Shown here in pieces: positions 1 through 13,688 of a DNA stretch of 64,000 bases. Both the position numbers and the translations under genes were made by a program. The stretch lies in NCBI GenBank assembly GCA_914767715.1, contig OU612070.1, forward strand, positions 13,719,501-13,783,500, read 5' to 3'. The stretch comes from Membranipora membranacea (taxonomy: Eukaryota > Bryozoa > Gymnolaemata > Cheilostomatida > Membraniporidae). The notes under the pieces were generated by a model. That model worked only from the letters and a program-made list of their open reading frames with translations. It searched no databases and was not told the DNA's origin. How positions within the stretch are numbered: position 1 is the first letter of the stretch; every line of letters starts with the position of its first letter.

Positions 1-303
1 TTTGCTTCTAACCAACCTCATAAGGAGGAGCAACTCCTGCTCATCTCGAATCTGCAGACCGTTTGGCTCTGCGGCTTTTCAATCTCCGTCAGCGTCCGTT
101 TTAATTAGGGCCACTTTTGCTATAAAAAAACATGCCAAACGGCAGCATCGAAAAATTAAATCACTGTTGGATTCTTATCAAACTCCGACCAGTTCAAGCT
201 CCTATTGCCCTCATTCAACATGCCGAATATTGGAATCCTCGGATTAACAGGGGGGTCACAACGCTGACTTGAAAATCCAAAAATTATACCAAGGGAGAGT
301 ATC
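1..303 (+). repeat. Left-edge partial monomer, type B with private changes
   Basis: The window opens inside a unit that lacks its first 32 bases. It carries the B markers (CTAACC, TCATCTCG, AATCACTG, GCTCCTAT, ACATGCC) plus a private CAATCT in place of CGTTCT at about 80-85. A C-type unit follows at 304, as expected for the B-C order. Confidence 0.85.
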
Positions 304-637
304 ATCCTTTTTTTTGGCCAGATCAAAAAATAGATTTGCTTCTAACTAACCTCATAAGGAGGAGCAACTCCTGCTCATCCCGAATCTGCAGACCGTTTGG
401 CTCTGCGGCTTTTCGTTCTCCGTCAGCGTCCGTTTTAATTAGGGCCACTTTTGCTATAAAAAAACATGCCAAACGGCAGCATCGAAAAATTAAATCTCTG
501 TTGGATTCTTATCAAACTCCGACCAGTTCAAGCTCTTATTGCCCTCATTCAACACGCCGAATATTGGAATCCTCGGATTAACAGGGGGGTCACAACGCTG
601 ACTTGAAAATCCAAACATTATACCAAGGGAGGGTATC

Positions 638-971
638 ATGCTTTTTTTTCGGCCAGATCAAAAAATAGATTTGCTTCTAACTAACCTCATAAGGAGGAGC
701 AACTCCTGCTCATCCCGAATCTGCAGACCGTTTGGCTCTGCGGCTTTTCGTTCTCCGTCAGCGTCCGTTTTAATTAGGGCCACTTTTGCTATAAAAAAAC
801 ATGCCAAACGGCAGCATCGAAAATTAAATCTCTGTTGGATTCTTATCAAACTCCGACCAGTTCAAGCTCTTATTGCCCTCATTCAACACGCCGAATATTG
901 GAATCCTCGGATTAACAGGGGGGTCACAACGCTGACTTGAAAATCCAAAAATTATACCAAGGGAGGGTATC
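638..971 (+). repeat. Monomer with A deletion
   Basis: CGAAAATTA replaces CGAAAAATTA (334 bp), shifting the 92-codon frame so that it reads into an alternative 100-codon frame. The same deletion is found at 44821. The unit at 17034 instead loses an A from the ATAAAAAAAC tract. Confidence 0.8.
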
Positions 972-3900
972 ATGCTTTTTTTTCGGCCAGATCAAAAAAT
1001 AGATTTGCTTCTAACTAACCTCATAAGGAGGAGCAACTCCTGCTCATCCCGAATCTGCAGACCGTTTGGCTCTGCGGCTTTTCGTTCTCCGTCAGCGTCC
1101 GTTTTAATTAGGGCCACTTTTGCTATAAAAAAACATGCCAAACGGCAGCATCGAAAAATTAAATCTCTGTTGGATTCTTATCAAACTCCGACCAGTTCAA
1201 GCTCTTATTGCCCTCATTCAACACGCCGAATATTGGAATCCTCGGATTAACAGGGGGGTCACATTGCTGACTTGAAAATCCAAAAATTATACCAAGGGAG
1301 GGTATCATGCTTTTTTTTCGGCCAGATCAAAAAATAGATTTGCTTCTAACCAACCTCATAAGGAGGAGCAACTCCTGCTCATCTCGAATCTGCAGACCGT
1401 TTGGCTCTGCGGCTTTTCGTTCTCCGTCAGCGTCCGTTTTAATTAGGGCCACTTTTGCTATAAAAAAACATGCCAAACGGCAGCATCGAAAAATTAAATC
1501 ACTGTTGGATTCTTATCAAACTCCGACCAGTTCAAGCTCCTATTGCCCTCATTCAACACGCCGAATATTGGAATCCTCGGATTAACAGGGGGGTCACAAC
1601 GCTGACTTGAAAATCCAAAAATTATACCAAGGGAGGGTATCATCCTTTTTTTTGGCCAGATCAAAAAATAGATTTGCTTCTAACTAACCTCATAAGGAGG
1701 AGCAACTCCTGCTCATCACGAATCTGCAGACCGTTTGGCTCTGCGGCTTTTCGTTCTCCGTCAGCGTCCGTTTTAATTAGGGCCACTTTTGCTATAAAAA
1801 AACATGCCAAACGGCAGCATCGAAAAATTAAATCTCTGTTGGATTCTTATCAAACTCCGACCAATTCAAGCTCTTATTGCCCTCATTCAACACGCCGAAT
1901 ATTGGAATCCTCGGATTAACAGGGGGGTCACAACGCTGACTTGAAAATCCAAAAATTATACCAAGGGAGGGTATCATGCTTTTTTTTCGGCCAGATCAAA
2001 AAATAGATTTGCTTCTAACTAACCTCATAAGGAGGAGCAACTCCTGCTCATCCCGAATCTGCAGACCGTTTGGCTCTGCGGCTTTTCGTTCTCCGTCAGC
2101 GTCCGTTTTAATTAGGGCCACTTTTGCTATAAAAAAACATGCCAAACGGCAGCATCGAAAAATTAAATCTCTGTTGGATTCTTATCAAACTCCGACCAGT
2201 TCAAGCTCTTATTGCCCTCATTCAACACGCCGAATATTGGAATCCTCGGATTAACAGGGGGGTCACAACGCTGACTTGAAAATCCAAAAATTATACCAAG
2301 GGAGGGTATCATGCTTTTTTTTCGGCCAGATCAAAAAATAGATTTGCTTCTAACTAACCTCATAAGAAGGAGCAACTCCTGCTCATCCCGAATCTGCAGA
2401 CCGTTTGGCTCTGCGGCTTTTCGTTCTCCGTCAGCGTCCGTTTTAATTAGGGCCACTTTTGCTATAAAAAAACATGCCAAACGGCAGCATCGAAAAATTA
2501 AATCTCTGTTGGATTCTTATCAAACTCCGACCAATTCAAGCTCTTATTGCCCTCATTCAACACGCCGAATATTGGAATCCTCGGATTAACAGGGGGGTCA
2601 CAATGCTGACTTGAAAATCCAAAAATTATACCAAGGGAGGGTATCATGCTTTTTTTTCGGCCAGATCAAAAAATAGATTTGCTTCTAACTAACCTCATAA
2701 GGAGGAGCAACTCCTGCTCATCCCGAATCTGCAGACCGTTTGGCTCTGCGGCTTTTCGTTCTCCGTCAGCGTCCGTTTTAATTAGGGCCACTTTTGCTAT
2801 AAAAAAACATGCCAAACGGCAGCATCGAAAAATTAAATCTCTGTTGGATTCTTATCAAACTCCGACCAGTTCAAGCTCTTATTGCCCTCATTCAACACGC
2901 CGAATATTGGAATCCTCGGATTAACAGGGGGGTCACATTGCTGACTTGAAAATCCAAAAATTATACCAAGGGAGGGTATCATGCTTTTTTTTCGGCCAGA
3001 TCAAAAAATAGATTTGCTTCTAACCAACCTCATAAGGAGGAGCAACTCCTGCTCATCTCGAATCTGCAGACCGTTTGGCTCTGCGGCTTTTCGTTCTCCG
3101 TCAGCGTCCGTTTTAATTAGGGCCACTTTTGCTATAAAAAAACATGCCAAACGGCAGCATCGAAAAATTAAATCACTGTTGGATTCTTATCAAACTCCGA
3201 CCAGTTCAAGCTCCTATTGCCCTCATTCAACATGCCGAATATTGGAATCCTCGGATTAACAGGGGGGTCACAACGCTGACTTGAAAATCCAAAAATTATA
3301 CCACGGGAGGGTATCATCCTTTTTTTTGGCCAGATCAAAAAATAGATTTGCTTCTAACTAACCTCATAAGGAGGAGCAACTCCTGCTCATCCCGAATCTG
3401 CAGACCGTTTGGCTCTGCGGCTTTTCGTTCTCCGTCAGCGTCCGTTTTAATTAGGGCCACTTTTGCTATAAAAAAACATGCCAAACGGCAGCATCGAAAA
3501 ATTAAATCTCTGTTGGATTCTTATCAAACTCCGACCAGTTCAAGCTCTTATTGCCCTCATTCAACACGCCGAATATTGGAATCCTCGGATTAACAGGGGG
3601 GTCACAACGCTGACTTGAAAATCCAAAAATTATACCAAGGGAGGGTATCATGCTTTTTTTTCGGCCAGATCAAAAAATAGATTTGCTTCTAACTAACCTC
3701 ATAAGGAGGAGCAACTCCTGCTCATCCCGAATCTGCAGACCGTTTGGCTCTGCGGCTTTTCGTTCTCCGTCAGCGTCCGTTTTAATTAGGGCCACTTTTG
3801 CTATAAAAAAACATGCCAAACGGCAGCATCGAAAAATTAAATCTCTGTTGGATTCTTATCAAACTCCGACCAGTTCAAGCTCTTATTGCCCTCATTCAAC

Positions 3901-4654
3901 ACGCCGAATATTGGAATCCTCGGATTAACAGGGGGGTCACAACGCTGACTTGAAAATCCAAAAATTATACCAAGGGAGGGTATCATGCTTTTTTTTCGGC
4001 CAGATCAAAAAATAGATTTGCTTCTAACTAACCTCATAAGGAGGAGCAACTCCTGCTCATCCCGAATCTGCAGACCGTTTGGCTCTGCGGCTTTTCGTTC
4101 TCCGTCAGCGTCCGTTTTAATTAGGGCCACTTTTGCTATAAAAAAACATGCCAAACGGCAGCATCGAAAAATTAAATCTCTGTTGGATTCTTATCAAACT
4201 CCGACCAGTTCAAGCTCTTATTGCCCTCATTCAACACGCCGAATATTGGAATCCTCGGATTAACAGGGGGGTCACAACGCTGACTTGAAAATCCAAAAAT
4301 TATACCAAGGGAGGGTATCATGCTTTTTTTTCGGCCAGATCAAAAAATAGATTTGCTTCTAACTAACCTCATAAGGAGGAGCAACTCCTGCTCATCCCAA
4401 ATCTGCAGACCGTTTGGCTCTGCGGCTTTTCGTTCTCCGTCAGCGTCCGTTTTAATTAGGGCCACTTTTGCTATAAAAAAACATGCCAAACGGCAGCATC
4501 GAAAAATTAAATCTCTGTTGGATTCTTATCAAACTCCGACCAGTTCAAGCTCTTATTGCCCTCATTCAACACGCCGAATATTGGAATCCTCGGATTAACA
4601 GGGGGGTCACAACGCTGACTTGAAAATCCAAAAATTATACCAAGGGAGGGTATC

Positions 4655-4988
4655 ATGCTTTTTTTCGGCCAGATCAAAAAATAGATTTGCTTCTAACTAA
4701 CCTCATAAGAAGGAGCAACTCCTGCTCATCCCGAATCTGCAGACCGTTTGGCTCTGCGGCTTTTCGTTCTCCGTCAGCGTCCGTTTTAATTAGGGCCACT
4801 TTTGCTATAAAAAAACATGCCAAACGGCAGCATCGAAAAATTAAATCTCTGTTGGATTCTTATCAAACTCCGACCAGTTCAAGCTCTTATTGCCCTCATT
4901 CAACACGCCGAATATTGGAATCCTCGGATTAACAGGGGGGTCACAACGCTGACTTGAAAATCCAAAAATTATACCAAGGGAGGGTATC
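4655..4988 (+). repeat. Monomer with T7 tract (334 bp), left outlier
   Basis: One T fewer in the opening T tract, plus AGAAGG. The T7 form also marks 38459 and 50516, but those lack AGAAGG, so this is probably an independent slip in a homopolymer. Confidence 0.75.
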
Positions 4989-5658
4989 ATGCTTTTTTTT
5001 CGGCCAGATCAAAAAATAGATTTGCCTCTAACTAACCTCATAAGGAGGAGCAACTCCTGCTCATCCCGAATCTGCAGACCGTTTGGCTCTGCGGCTTTTC
5101 GTTCTCCGTCAGCGTCCGTTTTAATTAGGGCCACTTTTGCTATAAAAAAACATGCCAAACGGCAGCATCGAAAAATTAAATCTCTGTTGGATTCTTATCA
5201 AACTCCGACCAGTTCAAGCTCTTATTGCCCTCATTCAACACGCCGAATATTGGAATCCTCGGATTAACAGGGGGGTCACAACGCTGACTTGAAAATCCAA
5301 AAATTATACCAAGGGAGGGTATCATGCTTTTTTTTCGGCCAGATAAAAAAATAGATTTGCTTCTAACTAACCTCATAAGGAGGAGCAACTCCTGCTCATC
5401 CCGAATCTGCAGACCGTTTGGCTCTGCGGCTTTTCGTTCTCCGTCAGCGTCCGTTTTAATTAGGGCCACTTTTGCTATAAAAAAACATGCCAAACGGCAG
5501 CATCGAAAAATTAAATCTCTGTTGGATTCTTATCAAACTCCGACCAGTTCAAGCTCTTATTGCCCTCATTCAACACGCCGAATATTGGAATCCTCGGATT
5601 AACAGGGGGGTCACAACGCTGACTTGAAAATCCAAAAATTATACCAAGGGAGGGTATC

Positions 5659-8333
5659 ATGCTTTTTTTTCGGCCAGATCAAAAAATAGATTTGCTTCTA
5701 ACTAACCTCTTAAGGAGGAGCAACTCCTGCTCATCCCGAATCTGCAGACCGTTTGGCTCTGCGGCTTTTCGTTCTCCGTCAGCGTCCGTTTTAATTAGGG
5801 CCACTTTTGCTATAAAAAAACATGCCAAACGGCAGCATCGAAAAATTAAATCTCTGTTGGATTCTTATCAAACTCCGACCAGTTCAAGCTCTTATTGCCC
5901 TCATTCAACACGCCGAATATTGGAATCCTCGGATTAACAGGGGGGTCACAACGCTGACTTGAAAATCCAAAAATTATACCAAGGGAGGGTATCATGCTTT
6001 TTTTTCGGCCAGATCAAAAAATAGATTTGCTTCTAACTAACCTCATAAGGAGGAGCAACTCCTGCTCATCCCGAATCTGCAGACCGTTTGGCTCTGCGGC
6101 TTTTCGTTCTCCGTCAGCGTCCGTTTTAATTAGGGCCACTTTTGCTATAAAAAAACATGCCAAACGGCAGCATCGAAAAATTAAATCTCTGTTGGATTCT
6201 TATCAAACTCCGACCAGTTCAAGCTCTTATTGCCCTCATTCAACACGCCGAATATTGGAATCCTCGGATTAACAGGGGGGTCACAACGCTGACTTGAAAA
6301 TCCAAAAATTATACCAAGGGAGGGTATCATCCTTTTTTTTGCCCAGATCAAAAAATAGATTTGCTTCTAACTAACCTCATAAGGAGGAGCAACTCCTGCT
6401 CATCCCGAATCTGCAGACCGTTTGGCTCTGCGGCTTTTCGTTCTCCGTCAGCGTCCGTTTTAATTAGGGCCACTTTTGCTATAAAAAAACATGCCAAACG
6501 GCAGCATCGAAAAATTAAATCTCTGTTGGATTCTTATCAAACTCCGACCAGTTCAAGCTCTTATTGCCCTCATTCAACACGCCGAATATTGGAATCCTCG
6601 GATTAACAGGGGGGTCACAACGCTGACTTGAAAATCCAAAAATTATACCAAGGGAGGGTATCATGCTTTTTTTTCGGCCAGATCAAAAAATAGATTTGCT
6701 TCTAACTAACCTCATAAGGAGGAGCAACTCCTGCTCATCCCGAATCTGCAGACCGTTTGGCTCTGCGGCTTTTCGTTCTCCGTCAGCGTCCGTTTTAATT
6801 AGGGCCACTTTTGCTATAAAAAAACATGCCAAACGGCAGCATCGAAAAATTAAATCTCTGTTTGATTCTTATCAAACTCCGACCAGTTCAAGCTCTTATT
6901 GCCCTCATTCAACATGCCGAATATTGGAATCCTCGGATTAACAGGGGGGTCACAACGCTGACTTGAAAATCCAAAAATTATACCAAGGGAGGGTATCATG
7001 CTTTTTTTTCGGCCAGATCAAAAAATAGATTTGCTTCTAACTAACCTCATAAGGAGGAGCAACTCCTGCTCATCCCGAATCTGCAGACCGTTTGGCTCTG
7101 CGGCTTTTCGTTCTCCGTCAGCGTCCGTTTTAATTAGGGCCACTTTTGCTATAAAAAAACATGCCAAACGGCAGCATCGAAAAATTAAATCTCTGTTGGA
7201 TTCTTATCAAACTCCGACCAGTTCAAGCTCTTATTGCCCTCATTCAACACGCCGAATATTGGAATCCTCGGATTAACAGGGGGGTCACAACGCTGACTTG
7301 AAAATCCAAAAATTATACCAAGGGAGGGGATCATGCTTTTTTTTCGGCCAGATCAAAAAATAGATTTGCTTCTAACTAACCTCATAAGGAGGAGCAACTC
7401 CTGCTCATCCCGAATCTGCAGACCGTTTGGCTCTGCGGCTTTTCGTTCTCCGTCAGCGTCCGTTTTAATTAGGGCCACTTTTGCTATAAAAAAACATGCC
7501 AAACGGCAGCATCGAAAAATTAAATCTCTGTTGGATTCTTATCAAACTCCGACCAGTTCAAGCTCTTATTGCCCTCATTCAACACGCCGAATATTGGAAT
7601 CCTCGGATTAACAGGGGGGTCACATTGCTGACTTGAAAATCCAAAAATTATACCAAGGGAGGGTATCATGCTTTTTTTTCGGCCAGATCAAAAAATAGAT
7701 TTGCTTCTAACCAACCTCATAAGGAGGAGCAACTCCTGCTCATCTCGAATCTGCAGACCGTTTGGCTCTGCGGCTTTTCGTTCTCCGTCAGCGTCCGTTT
7801 TAATTAGGGCCACTTTTGCTATAAAAAAACATGCCAAACGGCAGCATCGAAAAATTAAATCACTGTTGGATTCTTATCAAACTCCGACCAGTTCAAGCTC
7901 CTATTGCCCTCATTCAACACGCCGAATATTGGAATCCTCGGATTAACAGGGGGGTCACAACGCTGACTTGAAAATCCAAAAATTATACCAAGGGAGGGTA
8001 TCATCCTTTTTTTTGGCCAGATCAAAAAATAGGTTTGCTTCTAACTAACCTCATAAGGAGCAACTCCTGCTCATCCCGAATCTGCAGACCGTTTGGCTCT
8101 GCGGCTTTTCGTTCTCCGTCAGCGTCCGTTTTAATAAGGGCCACTTTTGCTATAAAAAAACATGCCAAACGGCAGCATCGAAAAATTAAATCTCTGTTGG
8201 ATTCTTATCAAACTCCGACCAGTTCAAGCTCTTATTGCCCTCATTCAACACGCCGAATATTGGAATCCTCGGATTAACAGGGGGGTCACAACGCTGACTT
8301 GAAAATCCAAAAATTATACCAAGGGAGGGTATC
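5659..8333 (+). repeat. Eight-unit higher-order block D-A-C-A-A-A-B-C, copy 1
   Basis: Ordered block of eight monomers. It shares two further private markers with the block at 11680: the unit at 6663 has TGTTTGATTC and ACATGCC (as at 12684), and the last unit is the 331 bp C subvariant (as at 14024). These two blocks are therefore the closest relatives, 6021 bp apart. Confidence 0.85.
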
Positions 8334-9338
8334 ATGCTTTTTTTTCGGCCAGATCAAAAAATAGATTTGCTTCTAACTAACCTCATAAGGAGGAGCAACT
8401 CCTGCTCATCCCGAATCTGCAGACCGTTTGGCTCTGCGGCTTTTCGTTCTCCGTCAGCGTCCGTTTTAATTAGGGCCACTTTTGCTATAAAAAAACATGC
8501 CAAACGGCAGCATCGAAAAATTAAATCTCTGTTGGATTCTTATCAAACTCCGACCAGTTCAAGCTCTTATTGCCCTCATTCAACACGCCGAATATTTGAA
8601 TCCTCGGATTAACAGGGGGGTCACAACGCTGACTTGAAAATCCAAAAATTATACCAAGGGAGGGTATCATGCTTTTTTTTCGGCCAGATCAAAAAATAGA
8701 TTTGCTTCTCACTAACCTCATAAGAAGGAGCAACTCCTGCTCATCCCGAATCTGCAGACCGTTTGGCTCTGCGGCTTTTCGTTCTCCGTCAGCGTCCGTT
8801 TTAATTAGGGCCACTTTTGCTATAAAAAAACATGCCAAACGGCAGCATTGAAAAATTAAATCTCTGTTGGATTCTTATCAAACTCCGATCAGTTCAAGCT
8901 CTTATTGCCCTCATTCAACACGCCGAATATTGGAATCCTCGGATTAACAGGGGGGTCACAACGCTGACTTGAAAATCCAAAAATTATACCAAGGGAGGGT
9001 ATCATGCTTTTTTTTCGGCCAGATCAAAAAATAGATTTGCTTCTAACTAACCTCATAAGGAGGAGCAACTCCTGCTCATCCCGAATCTGCAGACCGTTTG
9101 GCTCTGCGGCTTTTCGTTCTCCGTCAGCGTCCGTTTTAATTAGGGCCACTTTTGCTATAAAAAAACATGCCAAACGGCAGCATCGAAAAATTAAATCTCT
9201 GTTGGATTCTTATCAAACTCCGACCAGTTCAAGCTCTTATTGCCCTCATTCAACACGCCGAATATTGGAATCCTCGGATTAACAGGGGGGTCACATTGCT
9301 GACTTGAAAATCCAAAAATTATACCAAGGGAGGGTATC
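7668..9338 (+). repeat. Five-unit tandem duplication, copy 1
   Basis: Five units: B, 331 bp C subvariant, a unit with ATATTTGAA (8334), a unit with CTTCTCACT, AGAAGG, CATTGAAA and CCGATCAG (8669), and an A unit. All but the last have distinctive markers repeated 1671 bp downstream. Confidence 0.9.
8003..8333 (+). repeat. C-type subvariant with in-frame GGA deletion (331 bp)
   Basis: Besides the C start, this unit has ATAGGTTTG for ATAGATTTG, loses three bases of GGAGGAG, and has TTTTAATAAGG for TTTTAATTAGG. The same combination occurs at 9674 and 14024. Units at 20047 and 30088 share the first and last changes without the deletion, so the deletion arose on that background. The unit at 11010 has only the AATAAGG change. 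Confidence 0.88.
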
Positions 9339-11009
9339 ATGCTTTTTTTTCGGCCAGATCAAAAAATAGATTTGCTTCTAACCAACCTCATAAGGAGGAG
9401 CAACTCCTGCTCATCTCGAATCTGCAGACCGTTTGGCTCTGCGGCTTTTCGTTCTCCGTCAGCGTCCGTTTTAATTAGGGCCACTTTTGCTATAAAAAAA
9501 CATGCCAAACGGCAGCATCGAAAAATTAAATCACTGTTGGATTCTTATCAAACTCCGACCAGTTCAAGCTCCTATTGCCCTCATTCAACATGCCGAATAT
9601 TGGAATCCTCGGATTAACAGGGGGGTCACAACGCTGACTTGAAAATCCAAAAATTATACCAAGGGAGGGTATCATCCTTTTTTTTGGCCAGATCAAAAAA
9701 TAGGTTTGCTTCTAACTAACCTCATAAGGAGCAACTCCTGCTCATCCCGAATCTGCAGACCGTTTGGCTCTGCGGCTTTTCGTTCTCCGTCAGCGTCCGT
9801 TTTAATAAGGGCCACTTTTGCTATAAAAAAACATGCCAAACGGCAGCATCGAAAAATTAAATCTCTGTTGGATTCTTATCAAACTCCGACCAGTTCAAGC
9901 TCTTATTGCCCTCATTCAACACGCCGAATATTGGAATCCTCGGATTAACAGGGGGGTCACAACGCTGACTTGAAAATCCAAAAATTATACCAAGGGAGGG
10001 TATCATGCTTTTTTTTCGGCCAGATCAAAAAATAGATTTGCTTCTAACTAACCTCATAAGGAGGAGCAACTCCTGCTCATCCCGAATCTGCAGACCGTTT
10101 GGCTCTGCGGCTTTTCGTTCTCCGTCAGCGTCCGTTTTAATTAGGGCCACTTTTGCTATAAAAAAACATGCCAAACGGCAGCATCGAAAAATTAAATCTC
10201 TGTTGGATTCTTATCAAACTCCGACCAGTTCAAGCTCTTATTGCCCTCATTCAACACGCCGAATATTTGAATCCTCGGATTAACAGGGGGGTCACAACGC
10301 TGACTTGAAAATCCAAAAATTATACCAAGGGAGGGTATCATGCTTTTTTTTCGGCCAGATCAAAAAATAGATTTGCTTCTCACTAACCTCATAAGAAGGA
10401 GCAACTCCTGCTCATCCCGAATCTGCAGACCGTTTGGCTCTGCGGCTTTTCGTTCTCCGTCAGCGTCCGTTTTAATTAGGGCCACTTTTGCTATAAAAAA
10501 ACATGCCAAACGGCAGCATTGAAAAATTAAATCTCTGTTGGATTCTTATCAAACTCCGATCAGTTCAAGCTCTTATTGCCCTCATTCAACACGCCGAATA
10601 TTGGAATCCTCGGATTAACAGGGGGGTCACAACGCTGACTTGAAAATCCAAAAATTATACCAAGGGAGGGTATCATGCTTTTTTTTCGGCCAGATCAAAA
10701 AATAGATTTGCTTCTAACTAACCTCATAAGGAGGAGCAACTCCTGCTCATCCCGAATCTGCAGACCGTTTGGCTCTGCGGCTTTTCGTTCTCCGTCAGCG
10801 TCCGTTTTAATTAGGGCCACTTTTGCTATAAAAAAACATGCCAAACGGCAGCATCGAAAAATTAAATCTCTGTTGGATTCTTATCAAACTCCGACCAGTT
10901 CAAGCTCTTATTGCCCTCATTCAACACGCCGAATATTGGAATCCTCGGATTAACAGGGGGGTCACAACGCTGACTTGAAAATCCAAAACTTATACCAAGG
11001 GAGGGTATC
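9339..11009 (+). repeat. Five-unit tandem duplication, copy 2
   Basis: Repeats the order and markers of 7668-9338: B at 9339, 331 bp C at 9674, ATATTTGAA at 10005, and the four-marker unit at 10340. The final unit differs (CCAAAACTTATACC near its end, also seen at the end of the unit at 14355). The B copies differ at ACACGCC/ACATGCC. Confidence 0.9.
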
Positions 11010-11679
11010 ATGCTTTTTTTTCGGCCAGATCAAAAAATAGATTTGCTTCTAACTAACCTCATAAGGAGGAGCAACTCCTGCTCATCCCGAATCTGCAGAC
11101 CGTTTGGCTCTGCGGCTTTTCGTTCTCCGTCAGCGTCCGTTTTAATAAGGGCCACTTTTGCTATAAAAAAACATGCCAAACGGCAGCATCGAAAAATTAA
11201 ATCTCTGTTGGATTCTTATCAAACTCCGACCAGTTCAAGCTCTTATTGCCCTCATTCAACACGCCGAATATTGGAATCCTCGGATTAACAGGGGGGTCAC
11301 AACGCTGACTTGAAAATCCAAAAATTATACCAAGGGAGGGTATCATGCTTTTTTTTCGGCCAGATCAAAAAATAGATTTGCTTCTAACTAACCTCATAAG
11401 GAGGAGCAACTCCTGCTCATCCCGAATCTGCAGACCGTTTGGCTCTGCGGCTTTTCGTTCTCCGTCAGCGTCCGTTTTAATTAGGGCCACTTTTGCTATA
11501 AAAAAACATGCCAAACGGCAGCATCGAAAAATTAAATCTCTGTTGGATTCTTATCAAACTCCGACCAGTTCAAGCTCTTATTGCCCTCATTCAACACGCC
11601 GAATATTGGAATCCTCGGATTAACAGGGGGGTCACAACGCTGACTTGAAAATCCAAAAATTATACCAAGGGAGGGTATC

Positions 11680-12014
11680 ATGCTTTTTTTTCGGCCAGAT
11701 CAAAAAATAGATTTGCTTCTAACTAACCTCTTAAGGAGGAGCAACTCCTGCTCATCCCGAATCTGCAGACCGTTTGGCTCTGCGGCTTTTCGTTCTCCGT
11801 CAGCGTCCGTTTTAATTAGGGCCACTTTTGCTATAAAAAAACATGCCAAACGGCAGCATCGAAAAATTAAATCTCTGTTGGATTCTTATCAAACTCCGAC
11901 CAGTTCAAGCTCTTATTGCCCTCATTCAACACGCCGAATATTGGAATCCTCGGATTAACAGGGGGGTCACAACGCTGACTTGAAAATCCAAAAATTATAC
12001 CAAGGGAGGGTATC
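11680..12014 (+). repeat. Type D monomer (CTCTTAAGG marker, representative)
   Basis: D units read CCTCTTAAGG in place of CCTCATAAGG. They start at 5659, 11680, 17703, 26070, 27744 and 36785. In all six cases the next unit is type A and the one after is type C, so the three units travel together. Spacings are 6021, 6023, 8367, 1674 and 9041 bp, close to 18, 18, 25, 5 and 27 units. Confidence 0.9.
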
Positions 12015-12349
12015 ATGCTTTTTTTTCGGCCAGATCAAAAAATAGATTTGCTTCTAACTAACCTCATAAGGAGGAGCAACTCCTGCTCATCCCGAATCTG
12101 CAGACCGTTTGGCTCTGCGGCTTTTCGTTCTCCGTCAGCGTCCGTTTTAATTAGGGCCACTTTTGCTATAAAAAAACATGCCAAACGGCAGCATCGAAAA
12201 ATTAAATCTCTGTTGGATTCTTATCAAACTCCGACCAGTTCAAGCTCTTATTGCCCTCATTCAACACGCCGAATATTGGAATCCTCGGATTAACAGGGGG
12301 GTCACAACGCTGACTTGAAAATCCAAAAATTATACCAAGGGAGGGTATC

Positions 12350-12683
12350 ATCCTTTTTTTTGGCCAGATCAAAAAATAGATTTGCTTCTAACTAACCTCA
12401 TAAGGAGGAGCAACTCCTGCTCATCCCGAATCTGCAGACCGTTTGGCTCTGCGGCTTTTCGTTCTCCGTCAGCGTCCGTTTTAATTAGGGCCACTTTTGC
12501 TATAAAAAAACATGCCAAACGGCAGCATCGAAAAATTAAATCTCTGTTGGATTCTTATCAAACTCCGACCAGTTCAAGCTCTTATTGCCCTCATTCAACA
12601 CGCCGAATATTGGAATCCTCGGATTAACAGGGGGGTCACAACGCTGACTTGAAAATCCAAAAATTATACCAAGGGAGGGTATC
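12350..12683 (+). repeat. Type C monomer, 334 bp, ATG lost (representative)
   Basis: The start reads ATCC-T8-GGCC instead of ATGC-T8-CGGCC: one G to C change removes the ATG and one C is deleted. I count 26 such units. Twelve follow a B unit, six lie two units after a D unit, three follow another C (20381, 24397, 30422), and five are elsewhere (23059, 40133, 42812, 52190, 54869). Two related units (44487 and 56544) have the G to C change but keep the C, so they remain 335 bp and may be intermediates or converted forms. Confidence 0.92.
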
Positions 12684-13688
12684 ATGCTTTTTTTTCGGCC
12701 AGATCAAAAAATAGATTTGCTTCTAACTAACCTCATAAGGAGGAGCAACTCCTGCTCATCCCGAATCTGCAGACCGTTTGGCTCTGCGGCTTTTCGTTCT
12801 CCGTCAGCGTCCGTTTTAATTAGGGCCACTTTTGCTATAAAAAAACATGCCAAACGGCAGCATCGAAAAATTAAATCTCTGTTTGATTCTTATCAAACTC
12901 CGACCAGTTCAAGCTCTTATTGCCCTCATTCAACATGCCGAATATTGGAATCCTCGGATTAACAGGGGGGTCACAACGCTGACTTGAAAATCCAAAAATT
13001 ATACCAAGGGAGGGTATCATGCTTTTTTTTCGGCCAGATCAAAAAATAGATTTGCTTCTAACTAACCTCATAAGGAGGAGCAACTCCTGCTCATCCCGAA
13101 TCTGCAGACCGTTTGGCTCTGCGGCTTTTCGTTCTCCGTCAGCGTCCGTTTTAATTAGGGCCACTTTTGCTATAAAAAAACATGCCAAACGGCAGCATCG
13201 AAAAATTAAATCTCTGTTGGATTCTTATCAAACTCCGACCAGTTCAAGCTCTTATTGCCCTCATTCAACACGCCGAATATTGGAATCCTCGGATTAACAG
13301 GGGGGTCACAACGCTGACTTGAAAATCCAAAAATTATACCAAGGGAGGGTATCATGCTTTTTTTTCGGCCAGATCAAAAAATAGATTTGCTTCTAACTAA
13401 CCTCATAAGGAGGAGCAACTCCTGCTCATCCCGAATCTGCAGACCGTTTGGCTCTGCGGCTTTTCGTTCTCCGTCAGCGTCCGTTTTAATTAGGGCCACT
13501 TTTGCTATAAAAAAACATGCCAAACGGCAGCATCGAAAAATTAAATCTCTGTTGGATTCTTATCAAACTCCGACCAGTTCAAGCTCTTATTGCCCTCATT
13601 CAACACGCCGAATATTGGAATCCTCGGATTAACAGGGGGGTCACATTGCTGACTTGAAAATCCAAAAATTATACCAAGGGAGGGTATC

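Noticed and set aside
5176-5493. Minus-strand frame of 105 codons and similar 61-63 codon minus-strand frames (658, 17054, 25886, 44841)
   Set aside because: They appear only where a single mutation removes a stop or shifts the frame in one unit (for example GATAAAAAA in the unit at 5324). They are shadows of the repeat.
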